A stretch of 64,000 nucleotides of DNA from positions 1 to 64,000 of the forward strand of contig CAZOWM010000003.1 in the NCBI GenBank assembly GCA_964583615.1, read 5' to 3'. The notes beneath the pieces were generated by a model. The model searched no databases and was not told where the DNA came from. It was given only the letters and a program-made list of their open reading frames with translations. Below, one piece after another: positions 44,996 through 54,522 of this stretch (position 1 is the stretch's first letter; each line of letters begins with the position of its first letter). Made by a program: the position numbers and the translations under genes. This stretch comes from CAZOWM01 sp964583615 (GTDB lineage Bacteria > Spirochaetota > B62-G9 > DRHN01).

Positions 44996-46345
44996 TTATT
45001 TCATTGCGTGTTTTAAAGCTTCACAGAGAATGTCTATATCCTCCGCGGTATTCGTCTCTGTAAAAGTAAGTAAAATGCAATTCCTCAGCTCGGGGTAGAA
45101 TTTCTCCATCTGAATCCCGGCAATAATTTTTTTTTCAATAAGCCTCTTCTCAAGAGTTTCGGAGTCAGCATCAACCTTTATAACGAATTCGTTGAATGTG
45201 GGAGAGAAAAATTTAAGCTTTACTGCGCCAAGCCGGGCGATCTTCTCCTTCGCGTACTCGGCCCGCGCGTGACAGATCCCTGACACACGCCGGATTCCCG
45301 TCTTTCCAAGACCGGAAAGATACACCGCGGCCATGAGCGCACAGAGCCCCTGATTCGTACACACATTGGATTTTGCTTTTTCTCTCCTTATGTGCTGTTC
45401 TCTGGCCGAAAGTGTGAGAACATACGCCTGCCTTCCGTTTTGATCCTCTGTAAGGCCCACAATTCTTCCCGGCATGTTGCGTACGTACTGTTTCTTCGCA
45501 GTAAGAATTCCCAGATAGGGACCCCCAAAACCCATCGGGATACCGAGGCTCTGTCCCTCTCCACAGCACATGTCTGCACCGAAATCCCCAGGCGGTTTTA
45601 GCACTCCGAATGCGAGTGGCTCTGAAAATGCGGCAATAAAAAGCGCATCCTTCTCATGGATTATTTTTCCGTATTTTCCGAGGTCCTCTATAATACCGAA
45701 GAAGTTCGGTGATTGCAGTACCGCACAGCTCACGCCGCCTGCGACGGCTGATTCAAATTGCTTCATGTCCGTCATACCGTTCTCATCATAAGGAATCTCG
45801 ATAATTTCATTTTCATTTCCGCTGCAGTAGGTTTCCATTACTTTCCTGTAGTCAGGATGCACGCTCTTTGCGACGACGATCTTCGTTTTTTTCTTCAGCC
45901 GCACTGCCATCAGCGCAGCTTCCGCCACACTCGTTGCCCCGTCGTAGAGTGAGGCGTTTGAAACCTCCATTCCCAGGAGCATGCTGATAAGCGTCTGGAA
46001 TTCGAACATCGCCTGGAGAGTACCCTGGCTGATTTCCGGTTGATACGGGGTATAGGACGTATAAAACTCCGACCTCGACACCAGATGCCTCACCACCGAG
46101 GGAATAAAGTGATGATAGACACCTCCTCCGATAAAGAAACGGTAATCCTGAGCGTTGGCATTTTCCTCACTCAGACGCATCATGTGGGATAAAAGCTCGT
46201 ATTCTGAAAGTGCATGCGGGAGATTGAGGTCCTCTCGTAACAGAAATTCTCTCGGAACGATCTCAAAGAGCTCTTCGACATTTTTAACGTTTATATCCGA
46301 GAGCATGTCCTGAATATCTGTATCTGTATTCGGAATGTACCGCAT
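44996..46345 (-). CDS. gcvPA: glycine dehydrogenase (decarboxylating) subunit 1
   Basis: Partner subunit of GcvPB, 449 residues, PLP-fold without the active lysine. Family motifs MRYIPNTDTDIQDML, YTPYQPEISQGTLQAMFEFQ near 98, YDGATSVAEAALMA, and GGPYLGILTAKKQYVRNMPG are present. It starts 29 bases after gcvH with GCGAGGTGA upstream. Confidence 0.96.
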   Translation of the reverse strand: MRYIPNTDTDIQDMLSDINVKNVEELFEIVPREFLLREDLNLPHALSEYELLSHMMRLSEENANAQDYRFFIGGGVYHHFIPSVVRHLVSRSEFYTSYTPYQPEISQGTLQAMFEFQTLISMLLGMEVSNASLYDGATSVAEAALMAVRLKKKTKIVVAKSVHPDYRKVMETYCSGNENEIIEIPYDENGMTDMKQFESAVAGGVSCAVLQSPNFFGIIEDLGKYGKIIHEKDALFIAAFSEPLAFGVLKPPGDFGADMCCGEGQSLGIPMGFGGPYLGILTAKKQYVRNMPGRIVGLTEDQNGRQAYVLTLSAREQHIRREKAKSNVCTNQGLCALMAAVYLSGLGKTGIRRVSGICHARAEYAKEKIARLGAVKLKFFSPTFNEFVIKVDADSETLEKRLIEKKIIAGIQMEKFYPELRNCILLTFTETNTAEDIDILCEALKHAMK

Positions 46346-46374
46346 ACGTTCACCTCGCCTTCATCGGATATGCA

Positions 46375-46764
46375 CTACTCCTCTTCACTTTCAATAAATT
46401 TTTCGTAGTCCTCGATCTTCATGAGATTGTCGTACTCCGTGCTGTCAACGATTCTGATTTTCACTATCCACCCCTTTTCATAGGGAGACTGATTGAGAAT
46501 TTCAGGATGACCTTCGAGTTCCTCGTTTATCTCCAGTACCTCCCCACTCAGCGGTGCATACACATCGCTCGCTGCCTTCACCGACTCAACGACGCAGAAC
46601 GCTTCTCCCTTTTTGAGCTCTGTGCCGATCTCGGGGAGCTCCACGAACACCACATCTCCAAGATGCTGCTGTGCGTAATCAGTAATCCCTACGAGAGCCG
46701 TATCATTCTCCAAGAGCACCCACTCATGTTCTTTTGTATACCTTAATTTTTTTGGAAATTCCAT
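46375..46764 (-). CDS. gcvH: glycine cleavage system H protein
   Basis: Lipoyl carrier that moves the aminomethyl group from GcvP to the T protein and to the L protein. The 129 residues contain the lipoylated lysine in VVESVKAASDVYAPL near residue 63. The family start RYTKEHEWV and the middle GITDYAQQHLGDVVFVELP are intact. The L protein (lpd) and lipoate ligase are not in the window. Confidence 0.97.
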   Translation of the reverse strand: MEFPKKLRYTKEHEWVLLENDTALVGITDYAQQHLGDVVFVELPEIGTELKKGEAFCVVESVKAASDVYAPLSGEVLEINEELEGHPEILNQSPYEKGWIVKIRIVDSTEYDNLMKIEDYEKFIESEEE

Positions 46765-46798
46765 GCCGCATTTCTCCTGTTTGATATCTTCCAGAGTT

Positions 46799-48004
46799 TT
46801 ATATCTTCACCTGTGAAACAGAGAAAATATTCTCACTACTGTCCTCGATTTTTCGAACATCCTCTCCTTTCAACATCCCGTCGATCTGTATTCTCGCGCA
46901 TGCGCCGTCACCGCCCTGAAATATCGTATTTTCCATGATTTCAACATTTATGCTCGCCTCTCGTATTATATCGAGTACTCCTGCAAGCACACCGACTCTG
47001 TTTCGGTGATGCACAGACAGCACATAACTCGCTGGAGTCTTCTCCAAATAATTTACACAGTTGTATACGTATCCTGTCCTGATATATTCAATCAAAATCC
47101 GCAGTGTTTCATCAGCAACAGCAGACTGCGCCTGCTCGGTCGAAGCACCGATGTGGTGCGTACCGTACACACGCTCATACGTGCCTATTTCGTCTGTAAA
47201 AGGACCCTTCTTTTGTGCGGGTTCACCATCAAACACATCGAGTCCCGCATGGATTCTTTTCCTTACGACCGCATCCTTCAAAGCATCCTGATCCACAACC
47301 TCCGCCCGAGATGTGTTTATGAAAAACGCCCCTTCTTTCATCGCGTTGAAAAACTCTTTTCCGATCATCTTTCTGGTATCATCAGCAAGCGCGACGTGCA
47401 CACTCACCGCATCCGCATGACGGGCAACATCGATCGGAGTGCTCATATATTCAACTCCCAACTCATCCGCCTTCTCAGGAGTCAGAGACCTGCTCCACGC
47501 CACTACTTTCATGCCGAACACAGTCGCCCGCACTATCACCTCCCGGCCTATCCGCCCCACCCCGATAACACCGAGCGTTTTTCCATAGATACCCCCCGCT
47601 TGGCTGAACTCCTTCTTGTTCCACCTTCCCGCTCTCAGCTGAATGACATTATCCGGAATTCTTCTGTCAATACTCAATAGAAGCCCGAACGCAAGCTCTG
47701 CAACCGCAATGGAATTCTTTCCTGGACAGTTCGCCACATACACGCTTCTCTCCGAAGCGGTCTTCACATCAATCGTGTTGAAACCGGAACCTGCGCGGAT
47801 GATAAGGCTTAAAAAAGGAGTTGATGAGATCATTTCACCGGTCACGACTGTCGACCGCACGACGAGAACGTCGGGCTGCTGCTCGTGTAACCCCTCGAGG
47901 AGACTGTCCCCATCCAGTGATTGCTCGTACACAACAGCACACCCCAGCTCTTTGATTCTCTCAATACTTTCTTCAGGAAACTTATCCGCAATAAATACTT
48001 TCAT
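46799..48004 (-). CDS. serA: D-3-phosphoglycerate dehydrogenase with ACT domain
   Basis: First step of serine synthesis, oxidising 3-phosphoglycerate to 3-phosphohydroxypyruvate with NAD. The 401 residues contain the NAD motif GVIGVGRIGREV near 145, NTSRAEVVDQDAL with the catalytic Arg region, and THHIGASTEQAQSA with the catalytic His. A C-terminal ACT domain (about 325-401, VLSVHHRNRVGVLAGVLDII) suggests serine or other amino-acid feedback. Start 48004 has GGGAGG seven bases upstream. It lies 25 bases after the DUF1015 gene. Confidence 0.93.
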   Translation of the reverse strand: MKVFIADKFPEESIERIKELGCAVVYEQSLDGDSLLEGLHEQQPDVLVVRSTVVTGEMISSTPFLSLIIRAGSGFNTIDVKTASERSVYVANCPGKNSIAVAELAFGLLLSIDRRIPDNVIQLRAGRWNKKEFSQAGGIYGKTLGVIGVGRIGREVIVRATVFGMKVVAWSRSLTPEKADELGVEYMSTPIDVARHADAVSVHVALADDTRKMIGKEFFNAMKEGAFFINTSRAEVVDQDALKDAVVRKRIHAGLDVFDGEPAQKKGPFTDEIGTYERVYGTHHIGASTEQAQSAVADETLRILIEYIRTGYVYNCVNYLEKTPASYVLSVHHRNRVGVLAGVLDIIREASINVEIMENTIFQGGDGACARIQIDGMLKGEDVRKIEDSSENIFSVSQVKI

Positions 48005-48029
48005 AGCCTGCCTCCCGCACATTACATCT

Positions 48030-49253
48030 TTAAAATTGATGTATCAGAATTCCGGAACGCAGTTTCGGAACAAACCAGGTGGATTTAGGCGGCATAACCT
48101 CTCCTGCATCACTTACCGCAAGCAGTTGTTCTATGCGCACCGGATTGAAACTGAAAGCCACCCCACCGTTCTCATCGACCAATCTCTTCAGTTTTTCGAT
48201 GCTCTGCTCCCCGCCGATAAAATCTATCCGCTTGTCATTTCTCTGGTCAGTAATGCCCAATACCGGCTCCAGAAGCTCTCGCTGAAACAGATTGAGGTCG
48301 AGTGATGAGGCGGGGTCCTCAGAAACTTCTTCATCCGCGTGCAGCCCGAGACTGTACCACCTTCCGGAAAGGTACATGCAGATGCGCCCTTTCCCCTTGG
48401 GCACGCCCGTATCGGATGCTTTTATTTCGAAATGTTCACCGACTTTTTCGAGAAATTCTTCACCGCTGGAGCCCCCCAAATCGGAAATCCATCTGTTGTA
48501 GGGGAGGATTTTCAGCTGCTTGTCTCCAAAAAGCACAGCGAGAAAGTAATTGAAATCCTCGTCACCTGAGACGGCCCCGTGAATCTCCTTCATTGCATTT
48601 TTCACTCTGCTCGCACCCGCAGCCCTGTGGTGTCCGTCCGCAATGTAGAGGCAGGGGACTGCGGCAAACTCCTCGACGATTCGCTCACCGGCTTGCGCTT
48701 GCCAGACTGTGTGCCGTATTCCGTCTTCTGCAACAAAATCGTACAGTGGAGCGTTCTTCGTCTCTCGCTCGATAATACTGTTTATTCCGCCCTGTTCCCT
48801 GTAGGTCATCAACACGGGGCCAGCGTGAGCTGACAACGTGAGCATGTGCTTCAGCCTGTCGTCCTCCTTCTCCTTTCGGGTGTGTTCGTGTTTTTTTATT
48901 ATGCCGGCATCGTATTCATCGACCGAACAGCAGCATGCAACACCTGTCTGGGCGTGATTGTTCATCTCGAGTCTGTATATATAGATTGACGGATCCTGTT
49001 CCTTTATGAGGACACCTTCGCTCTCGAGCCGGTGGAAATTCTTCAGCGCCTGCTGGTAGACTTCTTCCGAGTAGAGATCGGTCCCTTCGGCGAGATCGAT
49101 TTCGGGTCTGATTACATGGAGAAAGCTCAGGGGATTTCCCTTTACGAGTTCCCTCGCCTCAGCCGTTGTTACAACGTCATAGGGAACGCTTGCCACTTCC
49201 CTGCACGTCTGCTCCATGGGCCGCATCGCGCGAAAAGGTCTTATCGTCGCCAT
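48030..49253 (-). CDS. DUF1015 family protein
   Basis: A cytoplasmic 407-residue protein of the DUF1015 family, function not established. Landmarks: IRPFRAMRP at the start, VASVPYDVVTTAEAREL near 20-35, NPLSFLHVIRPEIDL, and YIADGHHRAAGASRV near 206-220. The ADGHHR motif resembles that of the ParB/sulfiredoxin-like fold, to which the free serine kinase SerK belongs. It lies between glyA-gcvT and serA, with 25-base gaps each side, a placement next to ser genes that recurs in other bacteria. A role on serine or phosphoserine is inference. Confidence 0.92.
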   Translation of the reverse strand: MATIRPFRAMRPMEQTCREVASVPYDVVTTAEARELVKGNPLSFLHVIRPEIDLAEGTDLYSEEVYQQALKNFHRLESEGVLIKEQDPSIYIYRLEMNNHAQTGVACCCSVDEYDAGIIKKHEHTRKEKEDDRLKHMLTLSAHAGPVLMTYREQGGINSIIERETKNAPLYDFVAEDGIRHTVWQAQAGERIVEEFAAVPCLYIADGHHRAAGASRVKNAMKEIHGAVSGDEDFNYFLAVLFGDKQLKILPYNRWISDLGGSSGEEFLEKVGEHFEIKASDTGVPKGKGRICMYLSGRWYSLGLHADEEVSEDPASSLDLNLFQRELLEPVLGITDQRNDKRIDFIGGEQSIEKLKRLVDENGGVAFSFNPVRIEQLLAVSDAGEVMPPKSTWFVPKLRSGILIHQF

Positions 49254-49278
49254 TGGTTTCTCCTTTTCTTCGATTTGA

Positions 49279-52200
49279 TCATTCAGTAAAACGCCCTTCT
49301 TCAGGAAACCTGCTTATTATGCGCGCATCATCATGGAGCTGAACCCTGTCGCCGATACGCGGTCTCTCTGAGGCCGTTTTTTTCTCCTTCTCCTCACGCT
49401 GACACGCGATAACGCCGATGGGTGTGCCCTCCCGGGCGTATCTCCTGTCAACATACGCCATGCCGACCTGGACACCGTCTGTTCCAAGGGCACAGCTGGT
49501 CACCATGCCAATTATTTTCTGCCCTCTCTTGGCTACGACAATATCGTCCGTGCGTGCGATTCTCACGCCCGGCCTGCTCATCCTGAAACGTACGATCTCC
49601 ATTTTCATCGAATTCATATTTCTCATCAGTGCGTTTCTTCCGATGAAAAAGGGTTTGTGAAGCTTTACATATGATCCGAACCCGGCCTCAACCGGTGAAA
49701 TGCCGAGCTCTCCTGCAAGCTCATGCCCGTACAGGGGAAGACCCGCCTCGATTCTCAGAGAATCACGCGCTCCAAGACCGATCGGTTTTACACCGAACCG
49801 TGCCCCTTGGTCCAAAACCGCATTCCAGAACCGGACCGCCGCATCAGGATGAAGAAGGAGCTCAAAACCTGTGTCCTCTCCGGTATATCCGGTGCGGCTT
49901 ACATACATCCTTATTCCCGCAATTTCCGCCTCTATAAACTGTGTCTTTTGCACCCTTTCGAGCTTTTTGCTGCACCCGGCTGAACCTGCGAGCGCTTTTA
50001 ACACGAGAAGCGAATTTGGTCCCTGAAGAGCGATATTCACAAGACAGTCAACTCCCCATGCCCTGTTTTTCAGATTACGAATCTCAACCCCGCCGGGTGG
50101 ACGAAGTGTGGGATTGTTCCTGCCTGCCGGTACGTCGCCGGATTTCACCGCTTTCATCCATTCGAGATCCCGGTCACTGTTGACCGCATTGACGATGATG
50201 ATATATCGCTCATTTCCCACCCGGTACACCATGATATCGTCGATAACTCCTCCGTCAGGATCGAGAAGATAACTGTACTGGGACTCCCAATTTGTTATCC
50301 ACGGCACATAGTTTGTTGTAACGATATCCAGGAAACTCTCCGCATACTCGCCCCTGACTTCGATAATTCCCATATGGGAGATGTCGAAAATACCGCATGC
50401 CTCCCGAACTGTCCTGTGCTCTTCGACGATTCCTTCATATTTTACCGGCATGAGCCACCCCGCAAACTCAACGAGGCTCTTCGTCAGTTTCACATGCTCT
50501 GCATAGAGACAGCTCTTTTTGACAGGCTTCTGGCCCTCTCCGAACACAAACTCCTTCTCCGCTCCGTCCCGGGAAGAGGCAATCATGCTCTGTGCAACGA
50601 AATACGGTTTCGACATGTCGATGAACTGTGGTGCGCGCGCAGCAAGATCACGGACATCTTCTCCCCTGCCGAACGCTGAAAAGGCGGTTTCTTCTATACC
50701 CAACGCTTTCACGGAGCGTGCGATTCTCTCCCTGTCACCTGCGGAGAGCTCGTGAAAGTCATAGATCTGTGCCGGGCCCTCAACCTTTTTGAAAATATCT
50801 TCAGAATCGAATTCCACATAGCCGTCCGCAACTCCCCGAAGCCACTCTCTCAAATCCTCTCCATCTTCGGGTCTGCACACCACGCAGTACTCGTCAGCCG
50901 ACTCACGAAACACGTAAGTGAAGGCAAGCAGCTTTCCTCCCCTGTCAAAAAAAAACGAGTAACACCCTTCCCCCTTTGCTCGCCTCCCTACTGAATTGGT
51001 GGTGACCTGCTCGATGAACCGATGCACCCGTTCACCCTTCAGCAAAAGAACCCCGTGAGTGTTTTCCGCCGAGAAAGGCCTGACCGGTGTAAAAACTGTA
51101 TAGTGCGGATACCCTGTTCCCAGAGATGCCCTCTCGGAGCTCAGCGACCCCGCCAGGTCGGCAACTCTCCGTCTGGCTTCTCTCAGTACACCGTAGTCGA
51201 CCTTTCCTCTCGGGAGGTCGCCGGTGAGGCCGAGATAGGTAAAGGGACGTATGTTTTTGAGCACGAATGCAATAATACCCGCCAGTTTTTCGATCCCCTG
51301 TTTCGTGATGCCTCTCTGTGTAATCCATGGAGTACCGAGCCTGATTCCGCTTGCTTCGGCGGTCATCGTATCTCCGGGAATCGTATTCTTGTTGGCCACG
51401 ATTCCGCACAGGTCGAGCATCCGCACACCGATTTCCCCTTTCAGCGGAAACCCGCTTTCCGTCTTGATCTTTCCGAGATCAAGAAGCAGGAGATGGGTAT
51501 CCGTTCCGCCGTACGCGAGCGTCATCCCCTCGTTTTCAAGGGCACGCGCAAGATATGCGGCGTTTCTGACGATTGCCTTCTGGGCCCTTTTGAACTCCTC
51601 GCTCTGAGCGATTCTGAATGCAACCGCCATTGCTGCAAACTTGTTCACATGAGGCCCCCCCTGCTCCCCCGGAAACACGGACTGGTCGATCATCCGGCCG
51701 TACTCTTCGTTTGCCGTCATTATAATGGCCCCGCGCGGCCCGAAGAGAGTCTTGTGCGTGGTACAGGTAACCACATCTGCATAGTCGATCGGGTTTGGGT
51801 ACACACCGCCGACGATCAGGCCGGCGGGATGCGAGATATCTGCAAAGAGAACGGCGTCCACCGCATCCGCGATCTGTCTGAATTTCTCCCAGTCGGGCGC
51901 CCAGGGATAGGAGGTATAACCTGCAATGATCATCTTTGGGCGGTGCGTCTCTGCCAGATCCATGATGTCATCGTAATTGAGACGTCCCGTTGCGGCATCC
52001 ACTTCATAGGAAACGATCGTGTAGTTTTTTCCCGATCTGTTGAACTCACTGCCGTGAGTGAGATGGCCGCCGTGCATGAGACTCAATCCCATGACAACAT
52101 CCCCTGGATGCACAAAGGTATCGTACACAGAATTGTTCGCGGCAGCTCCCGAGAGAGGCTGCACATTTACGTGTATGCAATTCGCAGGAGTTCTTTCCGT

Positions 52201-52560
52201 GGCAAAGAGTTCAGCAGCCCTCCTTCCTGCAAGGGATTCCACAAAGTTTGCGTAGTCGCATCCCTTGTAGAACCTGCGGTCGGAATATCTTCGCAAGCGG
52301 GCGAGCTGAAAGTCAATATCGAGTAAACCGTTTTCATCTTCGCCGGTCATTTTTGCAGGGGGATACCCCTCTGCATAAATATTGTTGAAAACCGATCCAA
52401 GCGCTTCAAGAACAGGAGCGGGGCAGATGCTCTCTGACGGAATCATCACGATCTTTCGGGTTTGCCGCTCCTGCTCGAAATCGATAAGTTTTTTTACCTC
52501 CGGATCAATGTCTTCAAGCGCTTTCCTGAGATAATAATCGATGAAAGTTTCTGTGCTCAC
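49279..52560 (-). CDS. serine hydroxymethyltransferase-aminomethyltransferase fusion
   Basis: One 1093-residue chain joining two one-carbon enzymes. Residues about 1-475 are SHMT (serine plus THF to glycine plus methylene-THF), with PLP lysine in CTTHKTLFGPRG near 270, SLMHGGHLTHGS, and GIRLGTPWITQRG. Residues about 495-605 look like a degenerate GcvT/YgfZ folate-binding domain (LLLKGERVHRFIEQVTTNSV). Residues about 685-1070 are a full GcvT T protein: FDISHMGIIEVRG, VIDDIMVYRV, VNAVNSDRDLEW, ALQGPNS, GLGARDSLRIEAGLPLYGHEL. GTG 52560 is chosen over an upstream ATG because GGGG lies before it. It lies 55 bases after serC and is the only gcvT in the operon. Confidence 0.93.
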   Translation of the reverse strand: MSTETFIDYYLRKALEDIDPEVKKLIDFEQERQTRKIVMIPSESICPAPVLEALGSVFNNIYAEGYPPAKMTGEDENGLLDIDFQLARLRRYSDRRFYKGCDYANFVESLAGRRAAELFATERTPANCIHVNVQPLSGAAANNSVYDTFVHPGDVVMGLSLMHGGHLTHGSEFNRSGKNYTIVSYEVDAATGRLNYDDIMDLAETHRPKMIIAGYTSYPWAPDWEKFRQIADAVDAVLFADISHPAGLIVGGVYPNPIDYADVVTCTTHKTLFGPRGAIIMTANEEYGRMIDQSVFPGEQGGPHVNKFAAMAVAFRIAQSEEFKRAQKAIVRNAAYLARALENEGMTLAYGGTDTHLLLLDLGKIKTESGFPLKGEIGVRMLDLCGIVANKNTIPGDTMTAEASGIRLGTPWITQRGITKQGIEKLAGIIAFVLKNIRPFTYLGLTGDLPRGKVDYGVLREARRRVADLAGSLSSERASLGTGYPHYTVFTPVRPFSAENTHGVLLLKGERVHRFIEQVTTNSVGRRAKGEGCYSFFFDRGGKLLAFTYVFRESADEYCVVCRPEDGEDLREWLRGVADGYVEFDSEDIFKKVEGPAQIYDFHELSAGDRERIARSVKALGIEETAFSAFGRGEDVRDLAARAPQFIDMSKPYFVAQSMIASSRDGAEKEFVFGEGQKPVKKSCLYAEHVKLTKSLVEFAGWLMPVKYEGIVEEHRTVREACGIFDISHMGIIEVRGEYAESFLDIVTTNYVPWITNWESQYSYLLDPDGGVIDDIMVYRVGNERYIIIVNAVNSDRDLEWMKAVKSGDVPAGRNNPTLRPPGGVEIRNLKNRAWGVDCLVNIALQGPNSLLVLKALAGSAGCSKKLERVQKTQFIEAEIAGIRMYVSRTGYTGEDTGFELLLHPDAAVRFWNAVLDQGARFGVKPIGLGARDSLRIEAGLPLYGHELAGELGISPVEAGFGSYVKLHKPFFIGRNALMRNMNSMKMEIVRFRMSRPGVRIARTDDIVVAKRGQKIIGMVTSCALGTDGVQVGMAYVDRRYAREGTPIGVIACQREEKEKKTASERPRIGDRVQLHDDARIISRFPEEGRFTE

Positions 52561-52615
52561 GTTTTTTCCCCATCCGATAGATTGGAAAATGAATACGCAG
52601 GGATTGTACTTCACG

Positions 52616-53704
52616 CTATCCGTGTTTATTCGCAAACCGCCTCATAAAATCTGCAACCCTCTCTATGTCTTCCACTCCGTGACTATTGTATATGGATATC
52701 CGAATCCCTCCCACCGAGCGATGCCCCTTGATTCCGATGATTCCTTCCGATGCTGCATCCTCGATAAACCGTGCCTCGAGCGTGTCGTCTGTGAGATTGA
52801 AAGTGATGTTCATATCCGAACGGCTCTCCTTTTCAACCCGCGACAAAAAGAACGGGGAATTCTCGTCGATGAGTGTGTAGAGTATTTCAGCCTTTTTTTT
52901 GTTCTGCGCTTCGATGAAATCAAGCCCTCCTTTTTTCTCTACCCACTTCAGCATGTTTCTCATCATATACACGCAGAAGCAGCAGGGCGTATTATAGAGA
53001 GAGTTTTTCTCAACGAGCGTCCTGTAACTGAGAATATCAGGGAGTGAAGGGAGTGCCCTTTTCACTAAGTCGTCCCGTATGAGCACAACCGTGACGCCGG
53101 CAGGCCCGAGATTTTTCTGCGCCCCCGCATAAATCAATCCAATACCGGAAAAATCAATTCTTCTGGAGAATATATCGCTCGACATGTCCGCAACAATGGG
53201 AACTCCCTCAATATCGGGGAACTCTCTCCATTGTGTTCCAAAAATCGTATTGTTTGAGGTGAGGTGGCAGTAAACCGAGCCCTTTACAATATGTATCTCA
53301 TCCTGTTTCGGTATACGGAAATATTTCCCTTCGGCCTCTGTAGACACGGCAAGATGGACCTCTTTCAGGGTTTTTGCGGTCTTGTATGCATTGTTTGAAA
53401 ACCGCCCTGTAACAATATAGTCAGCCGCATCGCCCTCTCCGAGCAGATTCATCGGTATCATCGCAAACTGCAGCGACGCTCCCCCCTGCAGAAGAAGAAT
53501 GTGAAAATTTCTTGGAATACCGTAGAGCCCTCGCAAAAGTTCAATTGCTTCCTGATGAACCGCACTGTATTCCTTTGAACGATGGCTTATCTCCAAAACG
53601 GACATACCGGTTCCGCCCCAGTCCAGAAGCTCTCTCTGCGCCTGCTCGAGTGTTTCTAACGGCAGAGCCGAAGGACCCGGGTAAAAATTCATTACTCTTT
53701 TCAT
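52616..53704 (-). CDS. serC: phosphoserine aminotransferase
   Basis: Converts 3-phosphohydroxypyruvate and glutamate to O-phosphoserine and 2-oxoglutarate. The 362 residues begin MKRVMNFYPGPSALPLETLE; the PLP lysine is in YAGAQKNLGPAGVTVV near 196, and the phosphate-binding HRSKEYSAVHQEA is present. ATG 53704 has GGAGG eight bases upstream and overlaps the stop of the small ORF before it (ATGA). Confidence 0.96.
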   Translation of the reverse strand: MKRVMNFYPGPSALPLETLEQAQRELLDWGGTGMSVLEISHRSKEYSAVHQEAIELLRGLYGIPRNFHILLLQGGASLQFAMIPMNLLGEGDAADYIVTGRFSNNAYKTAKTLKEVHLAVSTEAEGKYFRIPKQDEIHIVKGSVYCHLTSNNTIFGTQWREFPDIEGVPIVADMSSDIFSRRIDFSGIGLIYAGAQKNLGPAGVTVVLIRDDLVKRALPSLPDILSYRTLVEKNSLYNTPCCFCVYMMRNMLKWVEKKGGLDFIEAQNKKKAEILYTLIDENSPFFLSRVEKESRSDMNITFNLTDDTLEARFIEDAASEGIIGIKGHRSVGGIRISIYNSHGVEDIERVADFMRRFANKHG

Positions 53705-54000
53705 CGTCTGTTCCTCCATATGAACTGTGCTGCATATCGGTCAAACTTCGCCCTGATCTCGTTTGACCGTTCTTCCGTTTCTTCCAGTTTCATCTCCTTG
53801 CAGTGATAGCCGAACATACCTTTCATGGTGATTAACCATAGGATTCCCATTTTCAACAGCGCATACGGGCCTGCACCGCCTTTGATGATGAGAATGGGCA
53901 TCGAACCGCTCCGGCGATTTGCGGTGAGATGAAAATACTCTCGCAATCCACCCTTCAAATATCGCTCGATCTTATCTTCTCGTGGACCGCAAGTTGGCAT
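53701..54000 (-). CDS. uncharacterised small protein, coupled to serC
   Basis: A 99-residue basic frame, no family recognised. It begins MPTCGPREDKIERYLKGGLRE, has a hydrophobic stretch (PILIIKGGAGPYALLK to ILWLITMKG, about 34-60) that might be a membrane hairpin, and ends in a charged helix. Its TGA overlaps the serC ATG, which argues that it is translated, but its own ribosome site is weak (AGAGAGAACC). Start uncertain. Confidence 0.5.
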   Translation of the reverse strand: MPTCGPREDKIERYLKGGLREYFHLTANRRSGSMPILIIKGGAGPYALLKMGILWLITMKGMFGYHCKEMKLEETEERSNEIRAKFDRYAAQFIWRNRR

Positions 54001-54246
54001 ATAGGTTCTCTCTATGGGATGATTAATATTTATTCTAATTTTTACATAATATTATATATTGTCAAGCAAAATTACGTTATCAGAATTAAATATTATATAT
54101 TTTACGAAATTAACGGATTCGGTGTGTATTCATTCGATCTCGCGATATCCACGTTCAGCGTCTCTTGCGGTCTTATTGTAGTATACACTGAAGAGAGCAA
54201 AAAGGCATATACTTTTCAGGAGTATGGGGCGCCCTGATTCGGGCGT
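54001..54246. other. AT-rich region upstream of the serine/glycine operon
   Basis: Very AT-rich in its left half. On the minus strand a perfect TTGACA lies at 54060-54065 with several TATAAT-like hexamers after it, none at the ideal spacing; this is the likely promoter zone for the serC operon. Near 54226-54246 a small hairpin CGCCC/GGGCG follows csrA without a T run. I see no glycine riboswitch. Confidence 0.45.
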
Positions 54247-54522
54247 TCACTCGGAGTGTTTCTTTTTATGGGGAGGATGTTCGGAGGTTTTTTTCTTTTT
54301 TTCGAAAAAGCCTCCTATATCTCCGATCCTGTCGATGGATAATTTCGAGGCGTCGATGTTTTCCTTCTGGATCGCAAGGTACACCTCTTTTCTGTGCACC
54401 TTGATATCCCGGGGGGCTTTAATACCGAGCTTGACCTGGTCACCTTTTACTTCGATGACGCTCACCTCAACAGAGTCCCCGATCATGATGCTTTCGTTGC
54501 GTTTCCGCGTGAGAACAAGCAT
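54247..54522 (-). CDS. csrA: translational regulator CsrA
   Basis: Small RNA-binding dimer that blocks translation by binding GGA in leader hairpins. The 91 residues start MLVLTRKRNESIMIGD, with the conserved VKLGIKAPRDIKVHRKEVY. It is longer than the usual ~60-75 because of a lysine- and histidine-rich tail (EKKKKTSEHPPHKKKHSE). Its ATG overlaps the fliW TGA by one base. The flagellin leaders in this window are its most likely targets. Confidence 0.96.
   Translation of the reverse strand: MLVLTRKRNESIMIGDSVEVSVIEVKGDQVKLGIKAPRDIKVHRKEVYLAIQKENIDASKLSIDRIGDIGGFFEKKKKTSEHPPHKKKHSE

Noticed and set aside
51022..52326. 434-codon open frame on the plus strand
   Set aside because: It lies antisense within the SHMT part of glyA-gcvT, whose motifs are intact; the frame has no ribosome site and low-quality composition.
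54001..54246. Glycine riboswitch before the serine/glycine operon
   Set aside because: The region is too AT-rich and lacks the conserved GGAGAG-type aptamer cores.
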